From the NCBI GenBank assembly GCA_013407085.1, contig JACCGJ010023414.1:30403-94402 (forward strand): 64,000 nucleotides of DNA. The letters are read 5' to 3'. This DNA is from Atriophallophorus winterbourni. Lineage: Eukaryota > Platyhelminthes > Trematoda > Plagiorchiida > Microphallidae. The stretch's first letter is position 1. Every line of letters starts with the position of its first letter. Both the position numbers and the translations under genes were made by a program. This document shows positions 43,501 through 58,500 of this stretch, in pieces. Under the pieces are notes generated by a model, which was not told the DNA's origin, made no database searches, and saw only the letters and a list, made by a program, of their open reading frames with translations.

Positions 43501-46500
43501 ACTGCGCATGAGCGACCGTTATGTAAACATGTCAAAACTGTAGTTCTGATCACTTGAAAATAATTAAAATTCTGAACAAGTCCTCCAGTGTTGGTTGAGC
43601 GCATTTAGTTTAAGTCTTGTTCAATATTTGTAAGCAGTGAGCTTTATACATGCCCTTTTACCGACAATGTGATATTTGAGCTCATTTACTATGAATAGAT
43701 GGTTTAGATTGCGTCATCATGACAAACCTTCGGTGCAATGCTAATCAAGATTCATGAATTTAAGTTGACAAAATGTACTTAGCTTCACAATTGCCACAGC
43801 ATATTAAATATTCGTCTATAAAAAAGAAATAATTCATAATCATGTAATGCAAAATATAGTCGCTTTGAATGCTCACTATGAGTTCATACATAGGAAAATT
43901 TCAATTGTTTTGCAAAAAGTATGCATCCAAATTTAAAATGAATGTCACAACGCTAGGACCACTAAAATGTTTTTGCTGAGCGCATTCCAATTGGAACTGC
44001 CACGTACAGAATATCATTACTGGCGACAGTTAATACGTCAAAAGAGGGTAGTAATAAATGGCTAAATGTCTGCGTGCATGTTGCGACTCATGGATGGTTG
44101 GGAGTATGTAGTGTTTTTTATATCAAGTTTCTGTGAGCGATTCTTGAGCCGGGGTAGGGGCTCAATCATTGCTGTCAAAAATCGTACTTTTATTACTGGA
44201 AAGCACTGGCGAATTTAAGTGAATTGATGGTATATTATACCAAGAAGTGAAGTATCATTTTGAGCCATCTAGTTCTAGTTTGCAATGCTTGTCCCATGAT
44301 TGAAATTATGTAGCATTTCAATATTATAGGTAAAGTTAAAGGCAAGAAGGTTCTGAAAGTCCATTGTAGCTTACCCAGAAGTACGGAAGCACGATGATCA
44401 ATGACATCACAATACATTCTGTTCTCGAGCCTGATGCATCTTCAGCAACATTAAAATCATGAGCTGCTTTCGCGTTCATGCACATGATCATATGAATAAC
44501 GTGTAGGCGACGTTATCTTGTGCTCACCCTCCGCACCTACATTACACAATAGATTTCTAGTTGTTTACCATCCTCATATGGAGACATTAAGATTAACTTC
44601 AGTTGGCCGTTGAACAGTAATCAACAAAGATGGTTTGCGCTTGTGCACCACTGTTGGATAAGGTTGGCACGACAACCTGTTTAATAACATGTGCCAAAGC
44701 ACACGTAGATTTAGTTAAACCTGTGGCTTGAACCAGATACTCATTTACATGCATTTCCATCACACAGAAACCACGATCGGTTTCGTACTGTTTGCACATA
44801 TCAGGTAGTACAATAGGGTCAGAAGCCGCAGGAATGGTAAACATGGTTTGAGCTTATCCGTATCTAGCATCGGAATACAATCGCAAACATACATATATTC
44901 TTTCAAAGCATGCCAATACTGATCTTACTATCCCTAACTGATGAGTGCAACAGCACGAAACCGGTCATTGGCTGTGCGCGTGATGGAAATGCATGCACAT
45001 GAGGATCATTGTTCAAGACTATGGGTTTGACCCCATCTACATATGTTTGGTACATGTGATTGAAAAGGTATGTCGTGACAACCTTATCCAACAGCGGCAC
45101 ACAAGTGCAAGTCATTGTTTGTACGCCACTGTTCAACGGTTCATTATCTATTCCAACGTTTGCTCCAATTTTAAAAATTTTAACTCCAGGTTTTAATATC
45201 CTAAATTGCGTGTTTTAAATGTTTGCCGTTAAATCACTTTATAAAAGTTTTATATTGCAAACCACTTAGTTCGAACCCAAAATCACGATTTAATTATCGG
45301 TCCAACATTCAAGGTTCGGGGAAATCAAGCAGCCTTTTAACGTTTTTTTGATTTCGATGTCGATCAGAATAGCCTTTGCAATTTGAGTATTTGTACCACA
45401 ACCTAACATGTCAGAAGTTTTCATGGTTACTATTTTGGAATGTGGTACTTGAAGTACGATAGAGGCCACATAATCGACGTTGAAGTTGCCAAATACACCT
45501 AGTGTGCACACTGTTTAGAGGATCCTTCTAAGATGATTGTCCATTAATACACGACTTTTTATACTACTTTTTATTAGGCTTTATTAGTGTCCACTCACTG
45601 TCTTTCTATTCAGTGTCTGATTTCTGCAGATACATGTGATTGACCTTTATGGAAGTTACTCTATCGTAAATGATGTGAACTGACGTTTCACTTGCTCAAA
45701 ACTGTACCATCATTTCAAGTGATTCAGCCCAATAACTATTAGGACTGCTCTTGGGAGTGAGTGATGATTGATGCCTGATTAGTAACATTTCAAACATCAT
45801 GGCATCCTATTAACTGGTTTGTGCCTTTTAGTGAAATCCGCACTTTTAGTCGAAATCTGCCCGTATTCTTTCAGTGGCTAAATGCACCTGCACTTCTTTC
45901 CATGACTCGATTGACACTATTCGCGCCTTGATTGCTTTTTGCCATATTTCTGGGTGTAATGGATCTCATCAGATTTTGCAAATTAGTTGTAGTTAACGAG
46001 CAAATTGTTCATTTGATTATAATACACCGCCAGTTTCACTTAAAATGAACTGACACATCAATGTTCACTGATATAAATGTTGTTTGAGACCATTTCGTTG
46101 AACGTTCGCATAAAATGTGAGAAAATCGTGCATTGCAAAAGATTGAGAAAAACTCTTTGCTAGCACTAAACAATATGATAATGCAGACGACTTTAGAATC
46201 TAAAGTTTAGATTCGAATGAACTATAAGGTTTGATGTTCTAGCAAATGTATTGAAAGAGTGAGCTAATTGAATCACGCGTATATCTCTTTTTGGTATTTA
46301 AATTGCAGCGAGGAATATGCATGGCGTCATAAATGTAGTTGCAATCACATATCACATAAAAGTGTGTTCATTGGATGAAAGTTACCTTCGCTGGTTCATG
46401 CTTCACGAAAAACAAATAGGTTTGTCATTTGTAGTTCAAATACCAAAAATTGATTTGAGACGACCCGCTGCTGGGTACAAATAGAAAATGCATCCGTATA

Positions 46501-49500
46501 ATATTGACACGCTTCGATGCTAAATAACAGCTTCCGTAACCAGAAGCTAAACTTTGAGGAGCACATCTTGGTATTGGGCGTATATAAACTTTCCGTAATT
46601 ATGGTAAGGCAGATGACACAAAGTAACTGAATGTTGTGTGAGACAGATTGTGTAGTCCACACTCAGATTTAAAGTTGGTAAGCACTGAGAACGATCTCCT
46701 TCCGTTGGAAGTAATCAAAATTCTCAGGCTTAAAGTAATAGCTAAAGATGCTGATTTATGGTTTTAACTGAAACGGACCTAAATAAATGGCGTGAATTCT
46801 TCAATCATTCGTGATACATGATTTTACAATTTAACCGCGATATTAATCAAAGTTTCAAATAACAAAATTAAGTTAGATTAATGCGTCGTGAAGAAAACAT
46901 CTGTTAGCGTCACAGTAAATTAAAATGAAGGTAACACCTCGCTACTTAATGAAATCTTGCATTAACCCTTAACGGTCGAATGGGTCAAATTCGGTACACA
47001 AAATTTAAAGGTTTATGATAGGATAAATTAGACAGATCACTTCCGTATGCCAGGAGTATCGGATTCGGCACACGTTCTGCTCTCGTTTGATACGCATTTG
47101 AGACGGCTGAGCCATGTGGCGCGCCAGTTGTCAACAAACTTCGGAAGTGAGGTGACGCTTGTAAAATAATTCAGGCAATTAATGGTTAACTGTAATCTAC
47201 TTTCGAGATTTTACTAAACACCACCTGGTTTTTCTCATTTACAAATTACACGTTGTAATTCCGTATCGATCAAACAATTCCGTTTAGACACGCAGAATGT
47301 TTGACAGTTTGCAAAATTTGTTTAAAAATATGCGCTCATTTCCCTTCAACGAAGTTTGTCATGCGATAAATTCAAAGCTGACAGCAATCGATTTAGCAAT
47401 CCGTGAGCTTGTTTATGGCAAAATGAAAATTTATCGTGTTTTTTAATACTTTGACTCCAGGAAAAGTGATATAATGAAAGTTGATTCATATATTCAGTAC
47501 TTCGAGTCAAAAGATTTAACTGGGAAACCCGAATGCAGAAGAACAGCATAAATAGAACGATTTATTCCCGTTTTATGGTGAACAAACATTGGCTAGCTAT
47601 AAATCTTCCATCTGCTCAGCAGTTGCATTTAAATTAGTGCGAGCAGCATTATTTCTGGCGACAAACAATTTGTAAAGATAGCTAGCATTATTTGAGTCAA
47701 AGCGCAGACTGTGACACTGATCATTCACTGGTCTGTGCAAAACTGAAGCTTTCCGACACGAGATTTCACCGCAGCAAATTGTCTGGTAAGCCTAGGATTG
47801 ACGTCACCCGTATGTGCGAAACTAATCTAGCTGCGCGATTTGCTAAAGCCTTCACAGTCGAGTTCAGCAAGACAACCGCACTTGAATCGGCTTCAGAAAA
47901 CTGGGAATCGATAAAAAGCTGCATATGCCGAATCGCACTTTCCAATTTCGGTCCGAAGAAAGCTTGAACGAGCGTCCGGTTCGAAGCAAAAGTTTCTGAG
48001 ATGACTGCTGTGTTGGATGAGAAACGCTCAGCATTCTTGAGGTTCAAAGGTATGCCAACAGATGAAAACTAACGACTTTTAAGAGCAGCTAGAAATAAGG
48101 TCCAACAGACTGCAAGGCGATGTGCAAATGCCTACTGGACAGAAATTAGCCTTATTATCCAAAAAGCTGCGGATACCGGCAATTTTCACGGTATGTATGA
48201 TGGGATCAAGCGAGCCATTGGTCCAAACAAAATTAAAACGGCTCCCATTAATTCTGCATCTGGTGATCCGATTGTGAACAAAACTCAACAGATGGAAAGA
48301 TGGGTAGAGCATTTCTCCTCTCTCTACTCTAGGGACAGTACGGTTTTACCACATGTATTCGAAAATGTCGAGCGGTTGCCGACTATTGAATATTTAGATA
48401 CTCACCCTACTCTTGATGAACACAACAGAGCAATCGACCACTTAGCGAATGGGAAGGCCCTGATGACGACGGAATTCCACATGAGCTCATCAAATGCTGT
48501 AAAACAGCATTATTACAACCGCTTCACCATTTGCTTCTTCAATGCTGGCAGGAGGAGTGTGTCCCACAAGAGATGCGAGACACAAAGATCATCACACTAT
48601 TCAAGAATAAAGGAGATAGAGGTGACTGCAATAATTACAGAGAAATCTCCCTTCTGAATATTGTAGGCAAATTGTTTACTAAAGTCTTACAGATCCGGCT
48701 TCAAGTTTAAGCTGATAGAATTTGATCCGAATCTCAATGTGGCTTCCGCAAGGCAAGATCAACCGTTGACATGATCTTCTCCCTGATACAACTTCAAGGA
48801 AAGTGTCGGGAAAAGCGTATGCCATTATAAGCTGTTTTCATTGAATTAACGAAGGCATTCGACTACGTCAGCAGGGAGGGTCTTTTCAAAATGCTTGATT
48901 TGATAGGCTGCCCCCAAGACTGCTAAATCTCGTTATTTCGTTCCACTCAGGAATGAAAGGCTCAGTCCATTTTAACGGTTTCAGCTCAGAAGCCTTTGAA
49001 ATTCGCCGAGGCGTCAAACAAAAGTGTGTTCTTGCTCCCACGCTGTTCGGCATTTTCTTTGCTCTGCTTCTGAAGCACGCTTTCAGGACGAGGACAGAAG
49101 GTACTTACCTACGCACGCAAAGTGACGGCAAGCTTTTCAACCTAAATCGATTGAGAGCACAAACCAAGGCACGAAATTTGCTAATCCGTGACCTGCTGTT
49201 TGCCAACGATGCAGCCTTTATTGCTCATTCCCAAGAGCACCTCCAGTCGCTAATTGACCGATTTTCGTCGGCATGCGAAGACTTTGGGCTAACAATCAGC
49301 ATGAGCAAGACCAAAGTCCTTGTTAAAGGGACTGTATCGCCTCCCATCATAACTGTTGGAAACTGTCAGCTTGAATCACTACATCAGTTCGCATACCTTG
49401 GTTCAACCATTGCGGATAACCTCTCGCTAGACTCGGAGACTGATAAGCGGATTCGCAGAGCAGCTGTCATTCTCTCCTGTTTGAACTCTCGTGTTTGGGA

Positions 49501-52500
49501 TAACCGCAAGCTGACTGTAAAGACAAAGATGATGGTATACAGCGCGTGCGTACTAAATGCTTTACTGTACGGCAGTGAAACGTGGACCACCCAAGCGAGG
49601 CACGAACGGAAGCTGAATGCTTTCCATCTACGAAGCATTCGACGTATCTTGAACATATCGTGGGTGGACAGAGTGACGAATGCTGAAGTGCTTTTAAAAG
49701 CTGATCTACAGAGCATGTTTACTCTATTGCGACAGCGCCGCCTGCGCTGGCTGGGTCATGTCTACAGAATTGAAAATGGTCGTATTCCGAAAGATCTACT
49801 CTATGGTGAGTTGCAACTAGGATGTCTACAATTGGTTAGACCGCACTTACGGTACAAAAATGTTTGCAAAAGAGATATGAAAGCTCTTTACATTGACCCC
49901 GCGAGCTGGGAAGACCTTGCTCTTGACAGCTCACTTTGGAGGCATTGTGTAAAGCGTCGTCTGCAAGCTGGGGAAGAGCAGATACAGCTCCTGGCTGCTG
50001 AACGCAGATCACGCCGCAGGCGTGCAACTGGCGCAATACAACCGGGTTCTGACTTTTGCTGACGGCGCTGCGGGAGAGATTGTTCCTCCCGAATCAGAAT
50101 GTTTAGTCATTCCAAAAGCTGCAAAACTTGAACATTCACGCGATTGCGATGTACATCCATGGTCGACATCGACCGAAGGAGGCCAACAACAACAACAACT
50201 TGAGTTTTCGCCGCTAATGTAAGACCCCCACAGAAGTATTCGGCGTGTCTGACCATCTTCATTATTATAAGAGTTGATTTTACACACACAAAAACAAGTT
50301 GATAGCAACAACTTGTTTATTAATGGTTCTAAAAGTTTAAACTTTGCTAACCATTTCTCCATTAATTCAAGGCTTGCTGGTCTTGATCACACTGTGCCTA
50401 CCGGTTGAATCCAAACAGCACGAAACCCGTCGGCTTGTTGGAAATATGAGCAAATATAGATTTCTGGTTCAAGCCCATAAGTGTGACTCAATCCACATCT
50501 GTGTTACCATATATGACAGAACAGGTTTATCATGCCAACCTTATCCATCAGTTCATACAAATTAAACAAAATTATTTAACTCGTGTTACGTTTAGACATT
50601 CACCATAGTCATCGTAGTACAACCAATGCATTCAAATCCATAATTGAAGCTTAATTCTTTGTTATACAAAACACTTGCCCGACAGGGATGCTGCTATTAA
50701 ACTTCTCTTGAAATCACTTTTTAGCTAGCGGTAAAGTATTTTCTGTGTTTGAAGCCGACGGCGAACCCACATCGTGAGTTTACTACTGAAAACTGACCAA
50801 CAAAAAGTGATGTCGAAATGAAATGTGGTCAACAACCAAGAGCAAATAATCAGTATAGACCAATTTCAAGTAAACATCTAATTTCTACCTAGCTACAGCG
50901 GGTGTATACGTGGTGTAAAAAATTCAGATTGATTGCGGAATAAGGTTAAGACATGTCTGTTTGCTGTGAAAAACTGGTCCTTAATAATTTAGACGGGATT
51001 ATCGGTCTGAGGTACAAGTTGCATGCACTTAACACTGTTTTTTTAGTGTCAGTCTAGTGGCAGCCGGCTCTACATAGTTTCCTGCATATCGCACCTACAG
51101 ATTTACTCTTCGTCTCCAAAGTAGTCCCCTGGCCACTTTGATATCGCGTTTGCAAAACTTCGGTAACCCATGTAGGCCTCCTCCAGAATAGCACTTGAAA
51201 GCACGTTAACTCTAATGTTGGGCATGATGAGTGAAGTAGACCGAATTGGTAAGTTTTATGATTCAAGCTTCAGTTTACCGATTATAAAAGCTGAAAGTTG
51301 GACAGTCGAATTGCTTAATACTGGTAACATTGACGATGCGCAAACTGTAACCTATCCAGCAATCCGACAGTTTGAAGCCACGTAAATATTCGAATGGTAT
51401 TTTAACAACTTAGATAGTTGTGATGTGATCAATAAGTCGATTATTTCCACTTTTCGTAATTGGAAAATTTATTGATCACAATTTAATTTTGGGCACATGT
51501 CAAGAGTAGAAATTGTCAAATTAAGGAATAAGTTTGGTTAAAACTTCTAAAACGACACTTTGAAGCATCATCGTTTACACATAGCTGATCACAAATTCGA
51601 CATCAAAATGGATCGTGCCAAAAATCAATTAAACGCTTTTTGTCAAATTTGCATCGTTTTCAACTCGCTACCTAGTAAAAGGCGCTGTTCTGCATCACTA
51701 TCATCACGGTCACTGAACCGACAGATAATTAAATTATTTTTTTACTCGAATTAACTCAATTCGTTGCTTGTTCGATCAATTCATGGTGTGGAAATCCCAC
51801 GAGAATATTGTCACTCGAAAATCTGTAATTACAACGTTTTCTACTTCGCTTGATTGATTAGTAAAAATCGATACGTGTTCTTCCTGTTTTGAGGTTTGCG
51901 TGAATACTGCATAGAGTGTCGGTTACCAATGGGGAGGAATTGATTTTTCGGTCACGATTCATCGATGCATTGATGACACCAGAGATTGACAGGTGTGAGA
52001 GCAAGAACAAATGGATCGTTTTAAAGCATTACATTTTGAATCGTAAAAAATTTACTGATATTGATTATTTTACTCTTAACGATTTAGTAATAATCAGATT
52101 TCAACTCTTACCTGTTCAATGTCTAGCTGATTTTAGGCAAGTTCAAAAGCAAGCTATCACGCGTTCTTGGCCATACAACTTGTGAAAATAGTTTCTTAGA
52201 ATAAAAAGTACTTCACGAATGCATGTATGCATTTAATCGTGATTTTAATGGATAAAATGAAAAAGACCGTTTCGGTTTAACGCCAATAGCGTGATGTAAC
52301 GCGTTTAAAAGTAAAACCTACATACTATAGCGATCATAGAATGATGTAGATGAGTCCGGGCTAAGTGATCGGAAAATGGTGACGTATAGATTTCAGACAA
52401 GTTCCTCCATACTATGGTTTGTAATTATAATTATATGTCGCTAAGAATCACTATTGAATTAGCCGAATTGGTCGTCATTAGTGAAGACACGTTATACACA

Positions 52501-55500
52501 GTTTTTCGGACTTAAAACGATGCGTTTCTTTCTTGAATAGGTTGCAATTTTGTCGAAGGCATCTGAGTTTGAGTTCGAAGAGCGTATTTCAAAATGAAAT
52601 AATAAAGAAAACGTATTTTAAAATAAAGGTTAACGGTGGCTGCGGAAGAGCAGATAAATATGTTGTGAAGCAGAATGAAGAGAAAATCAAAGCTTGAGGA
52701 CTCCTTTCACATTTTAAAGCAAACAAGAACGTTGTCCGTTGAATTCAACATGTTGATATCTACCCCTAAATTATCCACATATTCAGTAATTGATGCTGTA
52801 TGGTTAAACATATAGTGGCTCAATGGTAGAATTTAATATGCGGTTTGCTGAATCCAGGTAACCGAGTGAATGATATAGCTTTGCATTGTATGTGACGAAC
52901 GAAATGATAGTACTCTGAAACAGAACCACTCGCAATATTCACCCATGTAGGTTAGTGAATCATCTTCTACCATTTATCTCTGGAATCCCTGTAATTATTC
53001 TTCTCAAATTTTTTTCTAGTTCCATACTAGTATAACGGCTATCAAGAACTACCACTATCTGCAATTTACCAGATTACGATTGCAAGGAATTAATTAACTG
53101 GAGTCCTAAGAATGCCCAATCGGTTAGCGTTCTCTACGATGAGATACAGGCTTGTCCTGCATAATGTCGGCTAACATGAAAAAGGTTACAAACTTATCAT
53201 TCAGTGTATAACATTTTCAGGCCATGCGCTACACTCGCTGATAAATGAAGACCACACGGGTGGCGTACAATCATCGAAAGACACAATACTGAATACAAAT
53301 CTGAACATTATGAGTGAGATTACATAATCATAGTATGATTGTGGATTATGTGATAATCATGCACTTGAGATGTATATCGATGTTCGACATTGACTGACGG
53401 ATGTCGATGGCAGCCATTTTCAGATCGTGTTTGGTGCGTGATCCAACACAAAATAAATACATTTGATTCTTAATTGGGTACACATTTCTAAAAATGTGAT
53501 AATTACTAGAATCGATCATTCAAATGTTGGAGTTACATTCAGCGAATTTCTAATTTGTTACATGCGACAGCCAACACAATAAAAATATTTAATAACGGCA
53601 GACCCACTCGGAGCACCATAAGCAATGTCACAGTCGTCTCTCTCCGCCCTACAGATAACACAAATGAACTGCCGCTATCCATACCCAATGCACCTGGGCT
53701 GGTTCCGTGTCAACCAAAGGACAACAACACACGCGCCTCGGGTGCATTCATTTGTCCACCGGGTTATTTGTGCAAAGGATACTGGGATGGGCCAAACTAT
53801 GGGATCACCAGCTTCGACAACATCGGCTACGCTATGCTGACCGTGTTTCAATGTATAACCATGGAAGGATGGACTGACGTGTTGTATATGGTAAGCTGCC
53901 TCTATCTTGAAAACACTATGTGGATGTGTGTTCAAATTGAAATACTGGCAGATTCGCAGTATATTTTTTCAATAATCAATATATTCTTCAATGATTCCAA
54001 ATTAAATGTCACAATTAATGGATCTGACTGTTTTCTTGCCATCTTATTCGTTTACTTGCTTTAAAGTAAAGAAGGATTCAAAATATTCAAACATTCACGT
54101 CTGAGTTCACAAGTTCACATCAATGTATGCATGTAGAAAATCAAAACCCATTGCAAAGTGCCGCACAGTCATAAATTGCTTGTAATCAAACCATTTTCAG
54201 GTTGCCCGAACTTAGACAGTCGTAAGGAAGAGCTAGTAGCAGTCAGACGGCAGCATGATTTTATGTCTAGCAAAACATAGCCGACAAATTAATTTTGCAG
54301 AATTATCTGCCTGCTGAACGATCACACATCCCATCGTTCACTACGCAGTAATTTTGGCTGCTTTTCAGTATCAACTTCAGAATCATGAAACCTTTTGCGA
54401 GCACATGTTGGAGGTTAAAATTTAGAAGCGATTGCTTAAATAAAGACACAGCCTGCCAATATCCGTTTCACTTCATATCTTATGCTTTACATCAGTTGTA
54501 CAAATTTCAAGTTGCGCGAAAAAATTACTGTACGTTAAACTGGAATATTTAGATATTATCTACGTTATTCCAAATTGGATCTTCAGCATTCTTCTCAGAG
54601 TTTACACCACAGTATCTGTAATCAAATCGGCGAACAAGACGCTGGAAGGGGAAGAAGTATCCGTCGTTAACAAAGTGTGCCAAATGCATTGTTCTGTCGG
54701 TTATTCAGTGGACATGTTCACATGAACTTTGTTATGCAGTGAAGTGCCCAGAAGATAGCTAAAAAATACCATTTGATATAAGCATAAAATTAAATAGATC
54801 GTACTTTCAATTTTGCATCCATATGGTTTTAAGGAGGATTAAAAGTAATTCCAAGTTTAACTGGAAGTGTCGGCTAGAAATGTATGTTTGACACTAAGGG
54901 TTTTTAGTAATCTGCTGACAATACAGTTTTATTCAACATTTACCAAGTGCCGCATTGAATGTTTTCACACAGATTCAATATTCTCAATGAGCTCGCTCTG
55001 TCTTGAAAGATTTATTTTAGAGAGAGACGAAAAACTAGACATTTGTTTGTCTTGTTCTTCGTTCATAGTTCGGGATTAATTCAATATAAACATTTTGATA
55101 CATATTGTAACATATCAACAATTTTATCGCTTACCTGAACACGCTTTAGCTAAATTCCACTCCGTTTACGCACAATGAAAAAGAAGGGAATGTTTTATTT
55201 TTATAGTTGTCACGTTTTGCAGAGCTAGTATGAGCCAGTGCTAACGAAAATTAAAATTGGGGCATGGACGAACTGTTCTAGAACACGATTCAGCATTCAT
55301 GATTTAAAATGGAAGATTCAATATTTATCGTAATAACGCAAATGTCTCCACGATAACGTAAGAAATACTGGTAGCATGCTAGGAAATCGAAACTTCTTCA
55401 TTACAATCCTTGAAAAGATTAGTGCAAATAATTCCGTGCAAGAAATCAGGTATAACATGTTCATAAGAAAATTATACTCCAACAGTCTGTTTTCCGAGTA

Positions 55501-58500
55501 TGTGTTTATCGGAATCACGTTATATGTAGTCAGTAAACAGGTGCTAACACAACTTGAAAGCTTCTAATGTATTTTTGAAATTTAATTCACTTAATGAGAT
55601 GACAATATCTGACGCGACAGATTTCCAGATGAAACATATATACACGGACCAAATAAACGTTCCATCGGCAGTTAATTTTAGAGTGTAACATTTGATGAAA
55701 AGCGAAATTTATACGCATCGATATGCTGAAACGAAGTTTAAGTAGGTACAGTGTATTGAGCTCAATCCGAGGCTAGACAACCGCTGCGCAACTGGTAGGA
55801 TGCACATTTCTAACCATTTCGCTTGCCTTACGCGAAATCCCTTTGAAATCCAGTTTAATTGGAATCGCTTCCCTCGCACTTACTCTTCACAACCGATTTC
55901 TGTCTTCGCCGTCATCATATGGATACAGTAGGATTAGTTTCGGTAACTCTTGAAACTGTGAAAAAATAGTACACAAAGTTATTTTGTAAATGAACACCGT
56001 GTTTCGTTGTAAAACTATTTAACAGTGAAATTCAATGTATAACGTCTGTACTCCTTGGACTTCGTTTGACTTCGTTCGGTTGAAGAAACGATTGTTGATG
56101 TCGATACCCAGTCCATGGTGAGGAATGACATTTTGGTAGAATGTGCTGTAGCGGCTATCAGCAATTCTGAGTCTAGCGAATGAATACAAGTATGGTTTTA
56201 AGAAACTTTGAAGAATGTCCTCCTAAATAAGGGAAATTGTGTGTAACTATTTTTTACACAACGTTTGATGAACACAAACTCTTCGGAAAGAAATGCAGGA
56301 GCTTAGCATGTGAACAGAAAAAATGCAGTACGATACAAAAGAAGACAATTAAAATGTATATTCATACTAAAGCCAAATGAGAGCGCAAATAAAACGTACC
56401 ATGAAACCAGGAATCTTTATGTGAATCTTTGTCTGAACACCGTGGTTTGTTGTACAATCCCTATGTAACAGTGGCATTCAAGTAAAAACTCGTTTACCAC
56501 TTATCCACTGTTTCAAGGCTCACTGAACATAATCTTACTGTCTCCATCTGATGACGGCAAACAGCCAAAACAAGCGCATTCTGCACAACCCATTTGATTG
56601 CACACAAACGACTATTTTGAACATTTCTGTCTAAATGTTTCCTCGGAAAATTATTACGTACCTAACGCCAGTCCTGGAGCAAGGTGTACTTTGACGGTCG
56701 GCATGGATCAGGACAGATCTCAACCTAATGCAGTGGATCTGTTTTTAGTGGTCAGCGCACCAAGTGCTCGAGCCGCAAAACAAGTCATCTGAAGAAAGGA
56801 TAGCGAACATAAACTATTACTACTTTACAAATTAGGGCAGACCTTGTCCTATTGTAGAAAATAACTCAAACACCCATACATTCCTTTTGAAAGCTTCTTG
56901 CACACAACGACATTTTAAATTCTCGTATACACTATTATACGCCAGTGTATTATCATTATACCTAAATTAAATCGTAGTCTGTCAATTCTCCCTTAAATCT
57001 TTACCTTGAAAAGTAACCTACTCATACAACTTGCAGACTAAATTTGACGAGCTGGTTTTCTCATTGGCTAGATCGTTTACCGAATCTTTATAAGCAGCAT
57101 AATCTACAATCAGCGTCCGTTTACCGTTCACATTCATTTCAATTATTAATATACAAACGGTTCTTCTTAAATTAAACGATATTATAACTCTTATATTCTT
57201 TGAATCGCCTTGATAAAAAACAGTTTCCAATTAGATTTGAAAAATCTCCAAAACGTATGCTTGATGGCTTCATTCTTGCAGAGCTATAAGTGACCGGTGT
57301 CATTCTAACTGTTTTACCCTAATCGGTGATATTTCCCACAGAAAGACAAATGGTGTTCGGCTGAGCGCGTAAAAGTTCAATACGACTGGACTGACTTATT
57401 CTGTGCCATATGATTTGCCCACCATTAAAATACCTTCCAACTTGTGCACAACAACGACTGGTAAAATAGCAAAGGGATTTAGATTCACAGAAGTCCATAT
57501 TCCGCAGTTTGGTAAACATCACTCACTTGCTGACCACAAAATTTTCTTTCTGCCTTCCACAACTCCCCAGTGCCTTTCAACGGGCGAATAATCTACGTAG
57601 GGTGTTTTTTGAGCAGTTGTTTTATTACATATCATATTCTAAACATCTACGGATTTAGCAGGTATAACCAGTGGCAAAGAAATTAAAGTAAATGATATAT
57701 TACCTCACTCGGAATTTAAATCTCACTCAATATTCCTCAAAATGGAAATATGATCAATTTTTGATAACCAAATGTTGTGATTTACTCTCTTGTAGACGAA
57801 CCGAGCGTATGGGCCTCGCTTCAATTGGTTATACTTCATCCCACTCATCGTTATCGGCTCATTCCTTTTGATCAACCTTGTTCTTGGTGTGCTCAGTGGG
57901 TAAGTAACGCGTATAAATCGGACAACTGAATGAACGACGAATCCTTTGAAAGAGGACAAATTTGCTCTACAAACATTCAAAAACCTAAGAAGAACTCCGC
58001 TTTTGCATTCTGGCTTATAGTTACACTATTTACCGACGCGGTTAAAACCCTTTTGCAATTGAGAAAACTAAGGCTTTGAAGTCATTGTTTGTTTAAGGTT
58101 CGTACAAAAAACCACAATGTTTAAATACAGAATCGCAGTGCTTCTCGTTTACATGCTCGAGACGCTTAGTATGATCAATGTAAGTGAGAGCACCATAATA
58201 CATTTAGCAATCAAATTAGACGGGGCACCTTCTAAAAGGTCCCGCGTCGAGAAAATTTACACTACATCGTTTGTTTTTGAATATTTTACGAATTTTGCCT
58301 ATTCTTTCACAACAACTATAGATTTACGCATCCCAATGTGAAGCTTTATTTTTATGTTTATACACGTGCTTGGTAATTGTTATGACTGTCTATTTTCGTT
58401 AAAACGAAATGTGCAATAATTGCGATTGCTTATGGATAGCGGGAAAATTGACTCGATTCGTGCGTGCTCAAAATTAATTATTCGATTCGTTCAAACGTGC

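Larger units (their letters stand above)
41151..53570 (+). other. Cav2 intron 5 (12.4 kb)
   Basis: This is the largest intron in the window. It contains hammerhead-type repeats at 44552-44835, 44938-45135 and 50398-50575 and a LINE at 47690-50202. A GC-richer patch at about 42720-43030 carries no coding frame. Stretches 41151-44551, 45136-47689 and 50576-53570 otherwise show nothing I can name. Confidence 0.6.
53891..57795 (+). other. Cav2 intron 6
   Basis: This 3.9-kb intron holds remnants of hammerhead-type repeats at 55893-55925 (-) and 56545-56580 (+). Small frames such as 57403-57591 have no known motif. Confidence 0.5.
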
